Source of the DNA: Paroedura picta
Lineage: Eukaryota; Chordata; Lepidosauria; Squamata; Gekkonidae
DNA: 64,000 bases
Direction of reading: 5' to 3'
Assembly (NCBI RefSeq): GCF_049243985.1
Contig: NC_135375.1
Coordinates: 55,634,674-55,698,673, forward strand
Every line of letters begins with the position of its first letter. The first letter of the stretch is position 1. A model generated the notes under the pieces. The model saw only the letters and a program-made list of their open reading frames with translations. It had not been told where the DNA came from and made no database searches. Shown one piece after another: positions 1 through 10,453 of this stretch. A program made the position numbers and the translations under genes.

Positions 1-291
1 TGTCTTTTGATCCAGACTCTATTGTAGTTGCCAGCATTACTACACAAATTAGTAACCAGTTCCACGAATCCCAGTTTATCTAGCAGCTTTTGAAGTCTGT
101 GGTCATTAATCAGAAGAGACAATTACATGAAATGTATTACTTTTGCAGCAACAACAAACATATTTTGGAGCAGTTGATGGGAATTGTGGGGACCAGAATT
201 GCCATTCTATTAAGGGCCAAATGATGTGATCAGAATAAATCATGTTAATAAGGCAATTTTATTAAGTTTAATTAAAATGCATAATTCAATA
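1..291. other. Unassigned AT-rich sequence
   Basis: No coding pattern, RNA gene or recognisable repeat was seen here. It runs directly into a CR1 fragment. Confidence 0.5.
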
Positions 292-687
292 TTTGGGATT
301 TTGATGAGGTTCCCCATGATGTTCTGATAGGAAAACTGGAAGACTGTAGGATGGTTAAATGGACAGGGAACTGGTTAGAAAACCACACTCCAAGAGTGGT
401 TGTGGTGTGCCACAGCAGTGGTGTGCCACAGGGCTTGGTACTGGGTCCGGTACTTTCAACATTTTTATCAAGTATCTGGATGAGGAGGTGAAGGGACTCA
501 TTAAACCAAATTGAGAGCAGTAGCAAACACCCAGAAGATAGAGATTTCCATGCTGGAAAAGTGGGCAAATGAGAACAAGATGCAGCTCAAAAAGGATAAA
601 TGTAGAATTCTACATCTGTGTCACAAAAATAAGAAATATGCACACTGGATGGGAGATACACTTCTGGGTAGCAGTGTGTGTGAAATC
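292..687 (+). mobile_element. CR1 LINE fragment, reverse transcriptase region
   Basis: The sequence matches part of the RT domain of the better CR1 copy at 26448-29720: the blocks around KVPHDVL, WANENKMQL and YWMGDTLLGS are recognisable at DNA level. The copy is truncated at both ends, has lost part of the YADD-motif neighbourhood, and carries a small tandem duplication of a GTGGTGTGCCACAG unit near 400-430. It is old and non-functional. Confidence 0.85.
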
Positions 688-884
688 CCACTTTGTTTTG
701 CCCAGCAGAGGGGAGGGTATTTGAGAGGGTACTGGTTTTAACTATATTATTACTAGTATAAACCATACCAAGCCTGCTTGTGGGAAGGGGTAATATAGAA
801 ATCAAATTAATAAATGAATATAAATAATTTATGGCAACCCTATACATTATTGATCTCCAAAATGTCCTGTTGTTATCTGTACAG

Positions 885-1000
885 CTGTTGCTTAAATAGT
901 GCCAGGGAAAGGGAGTTTACCACCTACATAAGCAGCTGATTCCACTACTGAACTACTCTGTGAATTTTTTTCCCTGATAATGATTTTTTTTCCTGATCAT
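885..1000 (-). mobile_element. CR1 LINE 3'-region fragment
   Basis: Short diverged piece on the minus strand matching the end of CR1 ORF2 (the part that in better copies encodes VQQWNRLPKEV). The block corresponding to 'ACCACCTCCTTAGGCAGC' is still visible. Confidence 0.65.
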
Positions 1001-1397
1001 ACTTCTCAGTTTCCATGTTCCCATTATAGGTGTTGAACAACTTTGGGCATCACATCCATTCACAACTGAACGTCCTTTTGGCTTTCATCCAGTGACATTT
1101 TTAAGAATAGTGCTATTCGTTCTCAGCTCTTCCCCCATAGTTGATTGAGGGCCATCTGACCAGGGATGTCTGCCTTCCAGCAATATATCTTTTATTTTTC
1201 CATTTTGGATTGTCTCGTCATAAAATTTTTTATGCAAATGAAGTGACTTACCATTGCCTTCTTCTTCAAAGTATTAATTCATAACACTTTTCCTATTACA
1301 TTTTCAATGAGATAGACATTAAACAAAGATATATTTTTACACAGCTCTGTGAGCCAAGCAAACTATAGATCATCATGTTTTTTTCTGCCACCCAGCT

Positions 1398-1562
1398 GTT
1401 ACCACCTTATAGTGTAGTGGACAGAGTGTCTTACAAGGATCTGAAAGACTCAGATTCAAATCCCCACTCTGCCATGGAAGCTACATGGATGACACAGTTA
1501 CACACTCTCATTCCAAACCCAGCTCACAGGCCTGTTGTGGTCATAAAATGGAGGAGAATGCT
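1398..1562 (+). mobile_element. Sauria-type tRNA SINE, old copy
   Basis: The tRNA-like head has an A box resembling TAGTGTAGTGG and a B box resembling AGATTCAAATCC, followed by a degraded body with 'CTCACAGGCCTGTTGTGG' and 'ATAAAATGGAGGAGA'. This is the order seen in Sauria SINEs, which borrow the BovB LINE 3' tail. The copy is strongly diverged and its tail is missing. Confidence 0.7.
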
Positions 1563-1759
1563 ATAATGAAACAAATTATAAGGAAATAATACTATACAAT
1601 GTTATGACAGCTTAACTAAAAATTACTAAGAATAACCATTTAAAGAATGGTAGAATTTACAAAATATATTGCACAATTATACCAATCACTATTCATACTT
1701 TTGAGTATAGAAATTATAAAATAGTTCCCAATTTTAAGCAATATTGATTTCCTCCAGTT

Positions 1760-2270
1760 GTAGCATTGTTTATGCCCCCCGCAGGGCCCTTCGCTCTACT
1801 GGTGGTTCCAGGCCCTCAGGATGTTCGCCTGGCCTCGAGCCGGGCCAGGGCTTTTTCGGCCCTGACCCAGCCTGGTGGAATGAGCTCCTGGAAGAGCTAA
1901 GGGCCCTGTCAAAAGTTAACAGCTTTCCACAGGGCCTGCAAAACGGAGCTCTTCCTCGAGGCATATGGTTGAGGCCAGGGCGGGTGGTCCTGACATTAGA
2001 TCTGGGCTCCCTGGGTTCATCTGAATGATCTGATTGCCTCACTCCCATATTAGCAACCTGATATCCCTCGGCTAACATGGGGCGGTTTAGGGGGGGGGTT
2101 AGTGGGGTTAGTTAGTGCTCGTCTGTTGCCTAACGTTGGTAATATTGATAGGTGGATTGGTTTTAATGGTTTTAACTATGGGTTTTATTGCAATTTTTAT
2201 CTTGTAACATGCCATGAGCCTAAGGGAACGGCAGTATAAAAGTTTAATAAATAAATAAAATTGTTTTTGT
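1760..2270 (+). mobile_element. L2-like LINE 3' end
   Basis: One frame reads GQGFFGPDPAWWNELLEELR, the diverged form of the 'AFSVLAPxWWNELPDELR' block found near the C-terminus of many CR1/L2-clade reverse transcriptases. It is followed by a 3' UTR ending in the usual 'GAGCCTAAGGGAACGGCAGTATAAA' type tail and an (AAAT)n run. It is 5' truncated and broken, and matches the minus-strand copy at 2470-3187. The clade label L2 is my inference. Confidence 0.7.
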
Positions 2271-2274
2271 CTAT

Positions 2275-2460
2275 TTACTTCATTAGACTTGTATGCCGCT
2301 GCTCCTGGCCAGCTGGCTCATGGTGATTGATATCAGATTTCAAATACAAAAATTCAAAGCAACAAAAACATAACACATAAAGAACTATTTTAAAAGGCCT
2401 GCCCACCCCACCCTGGCCACCAACTCCCAATGGAAAAGAAGTGCTACCCAGATGGGGATT
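2275..2460 (-). mobile_element. L2-like LINE 3' UTR fragment
   Basis: Minus-strand copy of the same 3' tail ('TTGTATGCCGCTGCTCCTGG' and downstream A-rich stretch). It abuts the tail of the plus-strand copy on its left and the start of another minus-strand copy on its right, so three ends of one family are clustered. Confidence 0.6.
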
Positions 2461-2469
2461 CTGTGGAAC

Positions 2470-3187
2470 AATTATTTATTTTTATTTATTTACATTTGAA
2501 CTTGTATACCGCCACTCCCAGCAAGCTGGCTCATGGTTCACAAAAAAAAAATACAAGCAATATCCAATAAAATCACATACTATATTAATAATAGCCCTAA
2601 AACAATCCTCAACATTATACAATAATAATAATTTTAAAAATCTGGCAGTATGCAATGTAACATAAAAACTTCTCCCCATGCTTTGGGCCATTGGGATCAG
2701 TCCAGATGACAAGCTAGGATTGGAAGTTAGAAATAGAATAACATCAGGTGGCAAATCATCCAGCGGTTCCTGGCTCAGTCCAGTACTGTGCACAGGAACC
2801 AAAGGGGGGGCAATCTCATACCTTGGAATCCCCACCTGGCTTCAACCAAATGCCTGGTGGAAGAGCTCCATTTTGTGGGCCCTGATAAGACTGTTCTGTC
2901 AGGGTCCGCAGCTCATCTGGGAGCTCATTCCACCAGGTAGGGGCCAGGACTGAAAAGGCCCTGGCCCTGGTCAAAGCCAGGCATACCTCCTGGGGCCCAA
3001 GGACCCTCAGCAAGTGAATACCCTCAGAGTGGAGTGCCCTATAGGGGGCATAAGGAGGTAAGTGGTCCCGTAGGTAGATAGGGCCCAAGTCACGTAAAGC
3101 CTTAAAGGTCAAAACAATACCTTGAACCTTATCCAGAAACAAACTGGTAGCCAATGAAGTTGTTTCAATAAAGGAGGAAGGGCTCAC
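2470..3187 (-). mobile_element. L2-like LINE 3' end with C-terminal ORF remnant
   Basis: This is the clearest member of the L2-like family in the window. The minus-strand frame 3187-2816 encodes about 123 residues including VLTFKALRDLGPIYLRDHL, PYRALHSEGIHLLRV and ARAFSVLAPTWWNELPDEL, a pattern typical of the C-terminal region of CR1/L2-clade polymerases. The 3' UTR continues to 2470 and ends in an A/T-rich simple tail. It is 5' truncated, with no RT or endonuclease domain. Confidence 0.75.
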
Positions 3188-3189
3188 AA

Positions 3190-3325
3190 CATTCCCTCTC
3201 TGCCTGGCCTCAACCCAAAGCCTGGTGGAAGAATTCTGTCTTACAGGCCCTGTGGAACTGCATTAGTCCGTGTAGGGTTCGGGCTGACATTTCTATCAGG
3301 CAGGGGCCAGGACTGACATTTTCTC
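3190..3325 (-). mobile_element. L2-like LINE fragment
   Basis: Second, diverged minus-strand piece of the same C-terminal region ('CCTGGTGGAAGAATTCTGTC', 'CTTACAGGCCCTG'). It lies directly upstream of the previous copy. Confidence 0.6.
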
Positions 3326-3481
3326 ATTAGCTTAGGTAACATGAATTATTAGGTAATCATTTCAAAATTAAAAAGAAGGAAATGTCTATGGAAATGGAAG
3401 GAGAATACCTGCAAAAGAGGAGGACTAAAACAGCACTGGAGAATGAATAAGTACTGATCTCTCACCTCTTATAGCTGCATT

Positions 3482-3957
3482 AGAATCACAGAATCATAGA
3501 GTTGGAAGGGGCCATACAGGCCATCTAGTCCAACCCCCTGCTCAACGCAGGATCAGCCCAAAGCATCCTAAAGCAGGGGTAGTCAACCTGTGGTCCTCCA
3601 GATGTTCATGAACTATAATTCCTATGAGCCCCTGCCAGCATTTGAACATCTGGAGGACCACAGCTTGACTACCCCTATCCGAAAGCATCCAAGAAAAGTG
3701 TGTATCCAACCTTTGCTTGAAGACTGCCAATGAGGGGGAGCTCACCACCTCCTTAGGCAGCCTATTCCACTGCTGAACTACTCTGACTGTGAAATTGTTT
3801 TTCCTGATATCTAGCCAAATCGTTGTACTTGTAGTTTAAACCCATTACTGCACGTCCTCTCCTCTGCAGCCAACCGAAACAGCATCCTGCCCTCCTCCAA
3901 GTGACAACCTTTCAAATACTTAAAGAGGGCTATCATGTCCCCTCTCAACCTCCTTTA
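3482..3957 (-). mobile_element. CR1 LINE 3' end, interrupted by a hAT MITE
   Basis: Begins on the plus strand with 'AATCATAGAGTTGGAAGG', the reverse complement of the standard CR1 3' terminus, and continues through the end of ORF2 (the equivalent of SLAVFKQRLDTHFSWML is readable on the minus strand). A palindromic hAT MITE sits inside it at 3574-3677. It is 5' truncated, like most CR1 copies. Confidence 0.9.
3574..3677. mobile_element. hAT-type fold-back MITE with 8-bp target duplication
   Basis: A 104-bp near-perfect palindrome starting CAGGGGTAGTCAACCTGTGG and ending in its complement. It is flanked by TCCTAAAG at 3566-3573 and TCCGAAAG at 3678-3685, an 8-bp duplication with one mismatch, as expected for hAT. 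Removing it restores a continuous CR1 3' end. It has no coding capacity. Confidence 0.88.
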
Positions 3958-4189
3958 GCTCATTACTTGGTATCCTTTAATTGCATATTTTTCAGTCTGC
4001 AAAATTCAGAGAACGCAGCATTGCAAAACTAGAATGGAGATTAAAGAATCTGATCAAGTACACCAGTGAGAAAAAATTAATTTTGTCATGAGCAGGTAAT
4101 ATGCCACAATATTTTGGTGTCATTTAATCTCCATGTGCACAGTTTGTTGATTCAGAGCAATCTATACAACAACTCTCCCTGTTCAGACT

Positions 4190-4275
4190 GAAATGTCTGC
4201 CACTGTCGTATAAGGGTTAGACTATGATCTGGGAGAGCTGGGTTCAAATGCAAATGCTGCTATGATAATTCATTG
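4190..4275 (+). mobile_element. Sauria-type SINE head, partial
   Basis: Only the tRNA-like head remains: an A-box-like stretch 'TATAAGGGTTAGACTATG' and a B-box-like 'GGGTTCAAATG'. The body and tail are missing. Confidence 0.5.
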
Positions 4276-4279
4276 GATT

Positions 4280-5590
4280 CCAATAGGCCAAAATAAACCC
4301 AAATGTCCAAAATAATTCAAAAATATTTCCAAAAAAAGCTATGTGTCATCATACACACTCACACAGGATGAAAAGGACTGAGGAATAGCTGCATTTTCCA
4401 AGCAATAAACCTTTACACCTTGGGTGATGAGAAAATGCAATAGCCCCATAACAGAAACATAAAACTGAAAAAAGCCATCAGAAACCTACAGAATTATTGC
4501 ATTAAAAGCTGTCATCAAGAAAGCGTTAAATGTGCCTTTTCCAGGGGATCCATTCATATTAGCATGCATAATAAAAACTTCATGTTTTCTTGCTGTTTCT
4601 GAGGGTGAAAAGCCCAGATAAACACTGATAATTTTACTGTCTATAATGAATTAGTGCCATCCATATATTCACATTTGTCACAGGAGTGAATTTGTGTGGT
4701 CCCTTTCAGAAATAAATCCCCATTTGTTCACACAAACCCACTCCCAGACACAGCTTGTTTACATACTGCCTCCTCCTAATATATTACATACACTATATTT
4801 CTTTGCTTCACATTCATTATTCAAATGTCCTAGTATAAAATAAACACATGCAGATGATTTTGTATTGACTTGTTTCCTCCAAAATACCAGTGAATCTTTC
4901 AGAAAAATGCAAGATATCCATGATATTTAAAGTAAGTGTCACTCTTTGCTCAGTGTATATTCTGGCACCATTACTCTGGAGCCTAAAAGCTGTAGGATAT
5001 GATGCATGGGACATCATAACCGGAGAGGAATAAAACCAGGTTAGATGGAATCAAAGAAAAAATCATACATAATTCAAAATACATCTAAATATAGCACCAG
5101 CAGAGGCAGCCTGTCTGCTGTTGGTTTAATTTTCCTGACAATCCTCAGGAAAATTTCCAGCTATACAAGCACCAATGGGAACATCAGAACCAGAAACATC
5201 TCTGAGTGGCCCACAACACTCTTAACATTGGTGAATATTATACTTTCATTGGGAGTATCCTCCTCACTGCAAAGGAACTCAGCTCTAGGTATGTAAATAG
5301 CTCTACTCAACCTCGAGAAAGCTCTGCAATCTAGCCCTCTATTGTCTACTCAGGCCAGCTGTAGCTCCTCAGGAAAACACACACCCATCAGTCTGTCCCT
5401 GGTAATTAGTGATATTGGGGACTGGATGGAGGACCTTTGTTGCAAAGCATCAGTTCCATTCCTTAACGTATGGTTTTTTTCATTATTTGAATGCAGATGT
5501 AAACATCCAGTGAATACAGGACTTTTTCTAGTTTCTCACCTACAAATGACATCCATTGATGCTCTTACATTCATTTCCTTAATAATTCAT
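4280..5590. other. Unassigned non-coding stretch
   Basis: AT-rich sequence without a recognisable repeat, RNA gene or splice-flanked exon. The short open frames lack any family motif and look like chance. Confidence 0.45.
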
Positions 5591-5594
5591 TCCA

Positions 5595-6225
5595 GCTTTA
5601 AATGAAGACCAAGAAAGATACAATATAGAAGCAGTCATCCAGGATTTATTTCTGGGTGAAATGAGTGACCTGGTATGTATCCCTGAGACCTGGTTGAAGA
5701 AGGAAGGAGAAATTAATCTCTCCCAAGATCCCAACACTCAGTAATGCATCAGCATAGGTCTGGCGAGCAGGGATGTGGTGCTGCTGTAATCTACAGAGGT
5801 TCTGTCCCCTGGCTCAATGCCCAGTTCAGGACTTTGGGTGGTTTGAAAATGTGTATTTAGTATTAGGAGCACAAAACAGGATGGAGGTATCTTGGTGCAC
5901 TGCTCACCCCATTGCTCAATTGTGTCGCTTCCTGAACTCAGAGATGATGTTGAAGATACCTAGACTGGTAGTTTTGGGGTACTATACCATCTATACTAAG
6001 GCTTCCTTGTTGGGGTCTCTATGACAACTGTGGGCATGTCTCAGATAATAACAAGCTGCACACACTGTGCAGGTCATACTCTTGATCTGATATTTTGCTC
6101 TGGGCAGGAAGAAGCTGACCTGAAGGTCAGGGAATCAAAGACAGACCTCTTGTCATGGACAGATCACTATTTGCTGGGGTTATACTTTCAGGGGTGCCAA
6201 GACTCTGCAGGGGTGGGGAATGATT
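5595..6225 (+). mobile_element. Old LINE fragment, endonuclease domain (L2/CR1 clade)
   Basis: Translated pieces read DLVCIPETWLKKEG and INLSQDPNT, then in a shifted frame HCAGHTLDLIFCSGQEEADL and LLSWTDHYLL. They correspond to the catalytic E-T-W block and the late 'GHTLDLIF...SWTDHxLL' region of apurinic-type endonucleases of L2/CR1-clade LINEs. Frames shift at least twice, so it is a dead remnant. Confidence 0.7.
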
Positions 6226-6404
6226 AAGATGGGAAAAACCAAACACAGTAAAAAAGTCATACTAATAAAAACATGGAACAATCTGTGAACAAAAATCATG
6301 CCAATAAAAGTGATACAGGACACAACACAGCAAGTACAATGCAGCAGTCTAAAATGTTATTTAGAAATAGAAATACGAAGGGAGGCCCATAGTTATTCCT
6401 CAAT

Positions 6405-6545
6405 TATTTTGGCTTCAACCTGGTGGAAGTGTGCCATTTTACAGGCCCCGCAGAGCTTTGTTAGTCTCTACTGGCAACTCATTCGAGACCAGCTGGATTT
6501 CTCTGTGGTCAGGGATGGTGTTTGCAGATCATAAAACTCTTTGGG
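6405..6545 (-). mobile_element. L2-like LINE fragment
   Basis: Minus-strand remnant sharing 'ACCTGGTGGAAGTGTGCC' and 'TTACAGGCCCCGCAGAGC' with the copies at 2470-3325. It is strongly diverged. Confidence 0.55.
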
Positions 6546-7370
6546 GGCCATACTGGGAGAGGCAGTCCCATAGATATTCTACAGCTGAAACAAGCACATT
6601 CCCCAATATTTACTATCAGGATAAACTGGTTTGGGGGTGATACATATGAGCTGAAGGGAATCTATAGCAGTGCACTGGCATTTTGTTTCCCATAAGCTAC
6701 AGTCTAGAATCACCTGTTCTGTCCAGTCAAATATTTAAATTTTAAAGAACTGGGGAAGAGAACTGAACTCTAGAGAATGGCAACTCAATATAATATTTTA
6801 AATGCACATCTAAATTTTCCCCAAAAGCCACAGTAGAGAGCAGGACAAGAAAATAAGTGAAACTGTTATATGGGAAAGACTTTCTCTCTCATGGGACAGA
6901 TAACTCTATTTCAGGAGCTGTTGGCAAAACTTGTAGCTATTCAGCTAAACTTAATTTTCTGAGGTTTGGGTTTCCCTAATTAAATTGCCAAGGGGATATT
7001 TGTCTAGAAGGCTGACATTTCCAGTCAGCTTTTGACATCTTCAGTTGCCTCCATACTGAGGCCATTTTGTGCTTCTGAAGGAATTCTTCTCCAAAATTGA
7101 TTATAAGTGGAGTCAAAACAGCAGTTCTACTCAGCACTTAATATAGTACCATATTTCTAATAAAAATCCAATAACAGATATCTCCAGGGAAAAGTTACTA
7201 GTATTCTGTTTAATTGAAAGTAAAGTAAGTAAATTCTATTCAGGAAAAGTCTCACTTATTTGTTTAAATTAACTGCACAGTATGGCTGTAAGTATGTCTA
7301 CTTAGGAAATTTTTATTGGGGGAATGATAGTGAAAGTCAAGCTAGAGTTTTTTCCACCATATCTTTTTTT
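6546..7370. other. Unassigned non-coding stretch
   Basis: Nothing recognisable: AT-rich, no open frame with a family motif, no clear repeat. Confidence 0.45.
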
Positions 7371-7374
7371 GTTA

Positions 7375-7492
7375 TTGAGATTGGTTGTGTTGTGATATGT
7401 TTTTGTGTCTGGGGGGTTTAATGGGGGGTTTTACTGGGTTTTTATTCAGTAACCCGCCACGAGCCATTTGGGAGTGGCGGGTAATAAATTAA

Positions 7493-7524
<32 letters not shown>

Positions 7525-7540
7525 CAACAACAACATTACT
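7375..7540 (+). mobile_element. L2-like LINE 3' tail ending in a microsatellite
   Basis: Contains the tail motif 'AACCCGCCACGAGCCATTTG' followed by 'GGGAGTGGCGGGTAATAAAT' and then (AAT)n/(AAC)n at about 7490-7536. The triplet run probably grew from the simple-repeat tail of the LINE. Confidence 0.65.
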
Positions 7541-7727
7541 TTATGGATATTTACAATGCAATCCTAAACGTAATTACACCCTTCTAAACTCATAGACTTC
7601 AAAGTGCTTAGAATGGAGTTCCCCTCACCGCCTCAACAAATGTTAGGAGACTTTGGAGGCAGGGGAGGATGAATTTTGGGCAGAATATAATGTCACTTCT
7701 GGTTGACTCTCTAGAATGCCTTTCTTA

Positions 7728-7935
7728 ACCTTTTATTTATTTATTTTATTTATTTGTTTGTTTGTTTGTTTATTTGATTTTTAGCCTGCCACTCCCACGG
7801 AGGCTCATGGCAGGTTACAACAGATTAAATCCCCAGATAAAATAAACCCATGAAATATACAATCCATAATATCCTATCCAATATCCAAGATATAAAATAT
7901 AAAATATAATACGGTGACATAAAAACAACTGCCCC
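7728..7935 (-). mobile_element. L2-like LINE 3' tail, minus strand
   Basis: Starts with a (TTTA)n/(TTTG)n run, then 'AGCCTGCCACTCCCACGGAG' and an A-rich 3' UTR read in reverse. It faces the plus-strand tail at 7375-7540, so the two tails point at each other across about 190 bp. Confidence 0.65.
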
Positions 7936-8119
7936 CCCCCCTAAATACCAACTCCAGGGGTGGACATGGGATTCAACATAGAGACTAGGTAAAATTCCTA
8001 GAGTATTGCTATGTGGAGGATTTTTTCTCCCACTCAGTTCTTTGGGGGCAGAAAATTGGAACTGTGAGTGGGTAATTCCTGCCATGGGTAGATTAGTGGG
8101 AGTCTGAGCTTAGAACTAT

Positions 8120-9149
8120 GACCATTTCCGCACAAGGAATCTGCCCCTGGACAGCTTTTAATACTGACAGCTTTTAGAGACCCCTGCACATAATGTTCCC
8201 TGCATCCCAAGGCTGTCAAGGAGCTGAGTCGAGTTTTGGCCATTTCAAACTTGTGATGAGGGAAATCACCAAAACTGGATTTACCACCCTCAAACATTGT
8301 CAAGGGTAAAATAAAATCTTCTTTCAAGTGTCCATGGTCTTTTTGGGATCAGGTAGGCAAGACACAGCCCCTTTTCTGTTTTCTGAAGGTAAGGAATGAC
8401 TGGGAAAGAGGGTGAGTGGGTGATTGAGCAGCCTTCTCCTGATCATACAGGGGTCTGAGTGCTTTGTTTTTAAGACAACAATTAACACAGAATGTATTTT
8501 TGGGCTCCAGGGACAATGTCCAGCCTTGTCACAATTTGGGCAGGCAAAAACAGCCCTGTTTCTGTTCTGGAGGTGGAAAATGAGCTGGGAAAGAAGGGGG
8601 TGGGTGATCAAGCATCCTTCTCCTGATCATAAGGGGGCTGAGAACTATGTTTTAAAGCCAACCATTTACACAAAATGACTTTTTGGGCTCCAGGGATCAT
8701 GTTCATTTCAGAAATCCACCCAGACAGAAATAGTCCAAAAGAACATGAATCCCAAAAGGGGGGGAGCTGTATCATCCTGGCATTTCTCCATAGCAACATG
8801 GCAGTGTTGATTTTTATTAAAAATGCATCTGTGTTGTGGCATTACTGCATAGCAATGGTGACATGCCTTTAAAAAAAACATTAATTTTGGGGCTGGGGGA
8901 AGGGAGAAAGTTTCAGTCCACTAGACAACTGCAGTGCTGTGTTTGGTGGCTTGCTGTGATTGACAAGCCAAGGAACGAGAGGGGGGGGAGTTCATTTTCC
9001 TTTTCCTGGCAGCCTCGTCAGGAGGCAAAAAGCTGCAATGTGGCAGAGGGAAAGAAAACACGGGAAGAGGACTGCAAACACTAAGTTTAATTTCCCGCGT
9101 TTGCAAGCAGGAAGCCACTCGCATTTTAACCCTTCGTGTGGAAATGGTC
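8120..9149. mobile_element. Non-autonomous DNA transposon, distant member of the TTCCGCAC-end group
   Basis: The ends are inverted repeats: GACCATTTCCGCACAAGG at the left and the complement of GACCATTTCCACACGAAGG at the right. They resemble the ends of the elements at 10454, 21427 and 36802. The flanking triplets are TAT and TGT, so the target duplication is not exact. The interior carries two diverged direct repeats about 185 bp apart (the 'CCTTCTCCTGATCATA' block at about 8430 and about 8615). No transposase motif was seen. The superfamily is not proven. Confidence 0.65.
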
Positions 9150-9492
9150 TGTGTAACTGCTGATGATCATGCCATTAATTATTTCATTCCCTGTGGGTTG
9201 GCAGGGAAAGGGGGAAAGAAGAGGTAAGCAGTATTTTATTATCACTCTAACTTTTGAAGTCAAAGTGTGTTTTGAGGATTTATTTTAGTTGTTGAAATTT
9301 CTTAATTATATAATTATTATTAAATTATGAATTACTTTTGAATGCAGTAAAAAGCAATGACTGAAGGGTAATTAATTAAAGGTGAGAAGCTGCTTAAAAT
9401 GAAAAGAGACAGTAGCTCTGGAAGATCTTGCTAATATTTTGTCATTCACCTTGTGTTTGACTGGTACTGCAAATGAATAGTGAGAAAAAATA

Positions 9493-10300
9493 ATAGAATC
9501 ATAGAATAATAGAGTTGGAAGGAACATCATGGGTCATCTAGGATAGCGATCCCCAACCTGTGGGGTGCGGACCACATGTGGTCCTTCGACTAATTGGAGG
9601 TGGGCCCCGAAGGATGCCTTCTCCCCCCCTGCCGGCCCTTTACTTCATCCCCCTCGGCCCTTTACAACACACTTCGGGTGTCAGTCTCCCATCACTCCCA
9701 GATGGGACTATCTCGTTGCAGAGAAACAAGCTCAGGGTTCCCATTGATTTGTCATTGTCATGAGCTAAAATTTCCATGAAAATAAAATGTTCCTTATGTT
9801 CATTGTTGTGGCGTGTCTGTATCTTATTTTGAAGGATGTTTAAACATTACCATAGCGATCAGAGAGTGTTAAGGCAGTGGTTGAGAGAAGAGGAGTAAAC
9901 TACCCCCCCTACCGGGCCTCAGTAAAAGGCGTTGAGTGATCTCCGGTGAGTGGTCCCCGGTGATAAAAAGGTTGGGGACCACTGATCTAGGACACTCACA
10001 TCCCAATCGCTCATCTACTGTAACCTGCCACCCCTTTGCCTTCACAGAATCAGCCTCTCCGTCAGATGGCTATCTAACCTCTGTTTAAAAATTACCAAAG
10101 ATGGAGAACCCACCACCTCCCGAGGAAGCCTGTTCCACTGAGAAACCGCTCTAACTGCCAGGAACTTCTGGATGTTTAGATGGAATTTCTTTTGAATTAA
10201 TTTAATCCCATTCGTTCTCATCTGTCCCTCTGGGGCAAGAGAGAACAATTCTGCTCCATCCTCCTTTTAAATACTTGAAATGCCACAAATCAAGTCTAAA
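9493..10300 (-). mobile_element. CR1 LINE 3' end, split by a hAT element
   Basis: The plus strand begins with the reversed CR1 terminus ('ATAGAGTTGGAAGGAACATC') and resumes after the insertion with 'CACTCACATCCCAATCGC', then the reversed end of ORF2. The minus-strand frame reads FLAVRAVSQWNRLPREVVGS and SLVIFKQRLDSHL. It belongs to the same subfamily as 43926-44445, not to the one at 26448-29720. Confidence 0.88.
9544..9984. mobile_element. Non-autonomous hAT transposon with perfect 8-bp target duplication
   Basis: A 441-bp element with inverted ends (left ...GATCCCCAACCTGTGG, right complement CAGTGGTCCCCAACCTTTTT). It is flanked on both sides by ATCTAGGA (9536-9543 and 9985-9992). It contains a 16-bp perfect palindrome GGACCACATGTGGTCC near the left end, and no transposase. 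It is inserted in a CR1 3' end, so it is younger than that CR1 copy. Confidence 0.92.
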
Positions 10301-10453
10301 TAAAAAAAACTTTTTGGGGGGGTGGCTCTGCAAAAATGGTTTCATTCAACAATTTTGTCTAGATTTCATAGGATGGAGAGTAATTATAACATACTGAACA
10401 GCTAGTTGGAAGTAGTCTTAGATACTTTTTCAATATCTTGCCATACTAATAGA

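Noticed and set aside
2816-3187. Possible host gene of 123 residues
   Set aside because: The AFSVLAPTWWNELPDEL block and repetition elsewhere in the window show it is a LINE C-terminal remnant.
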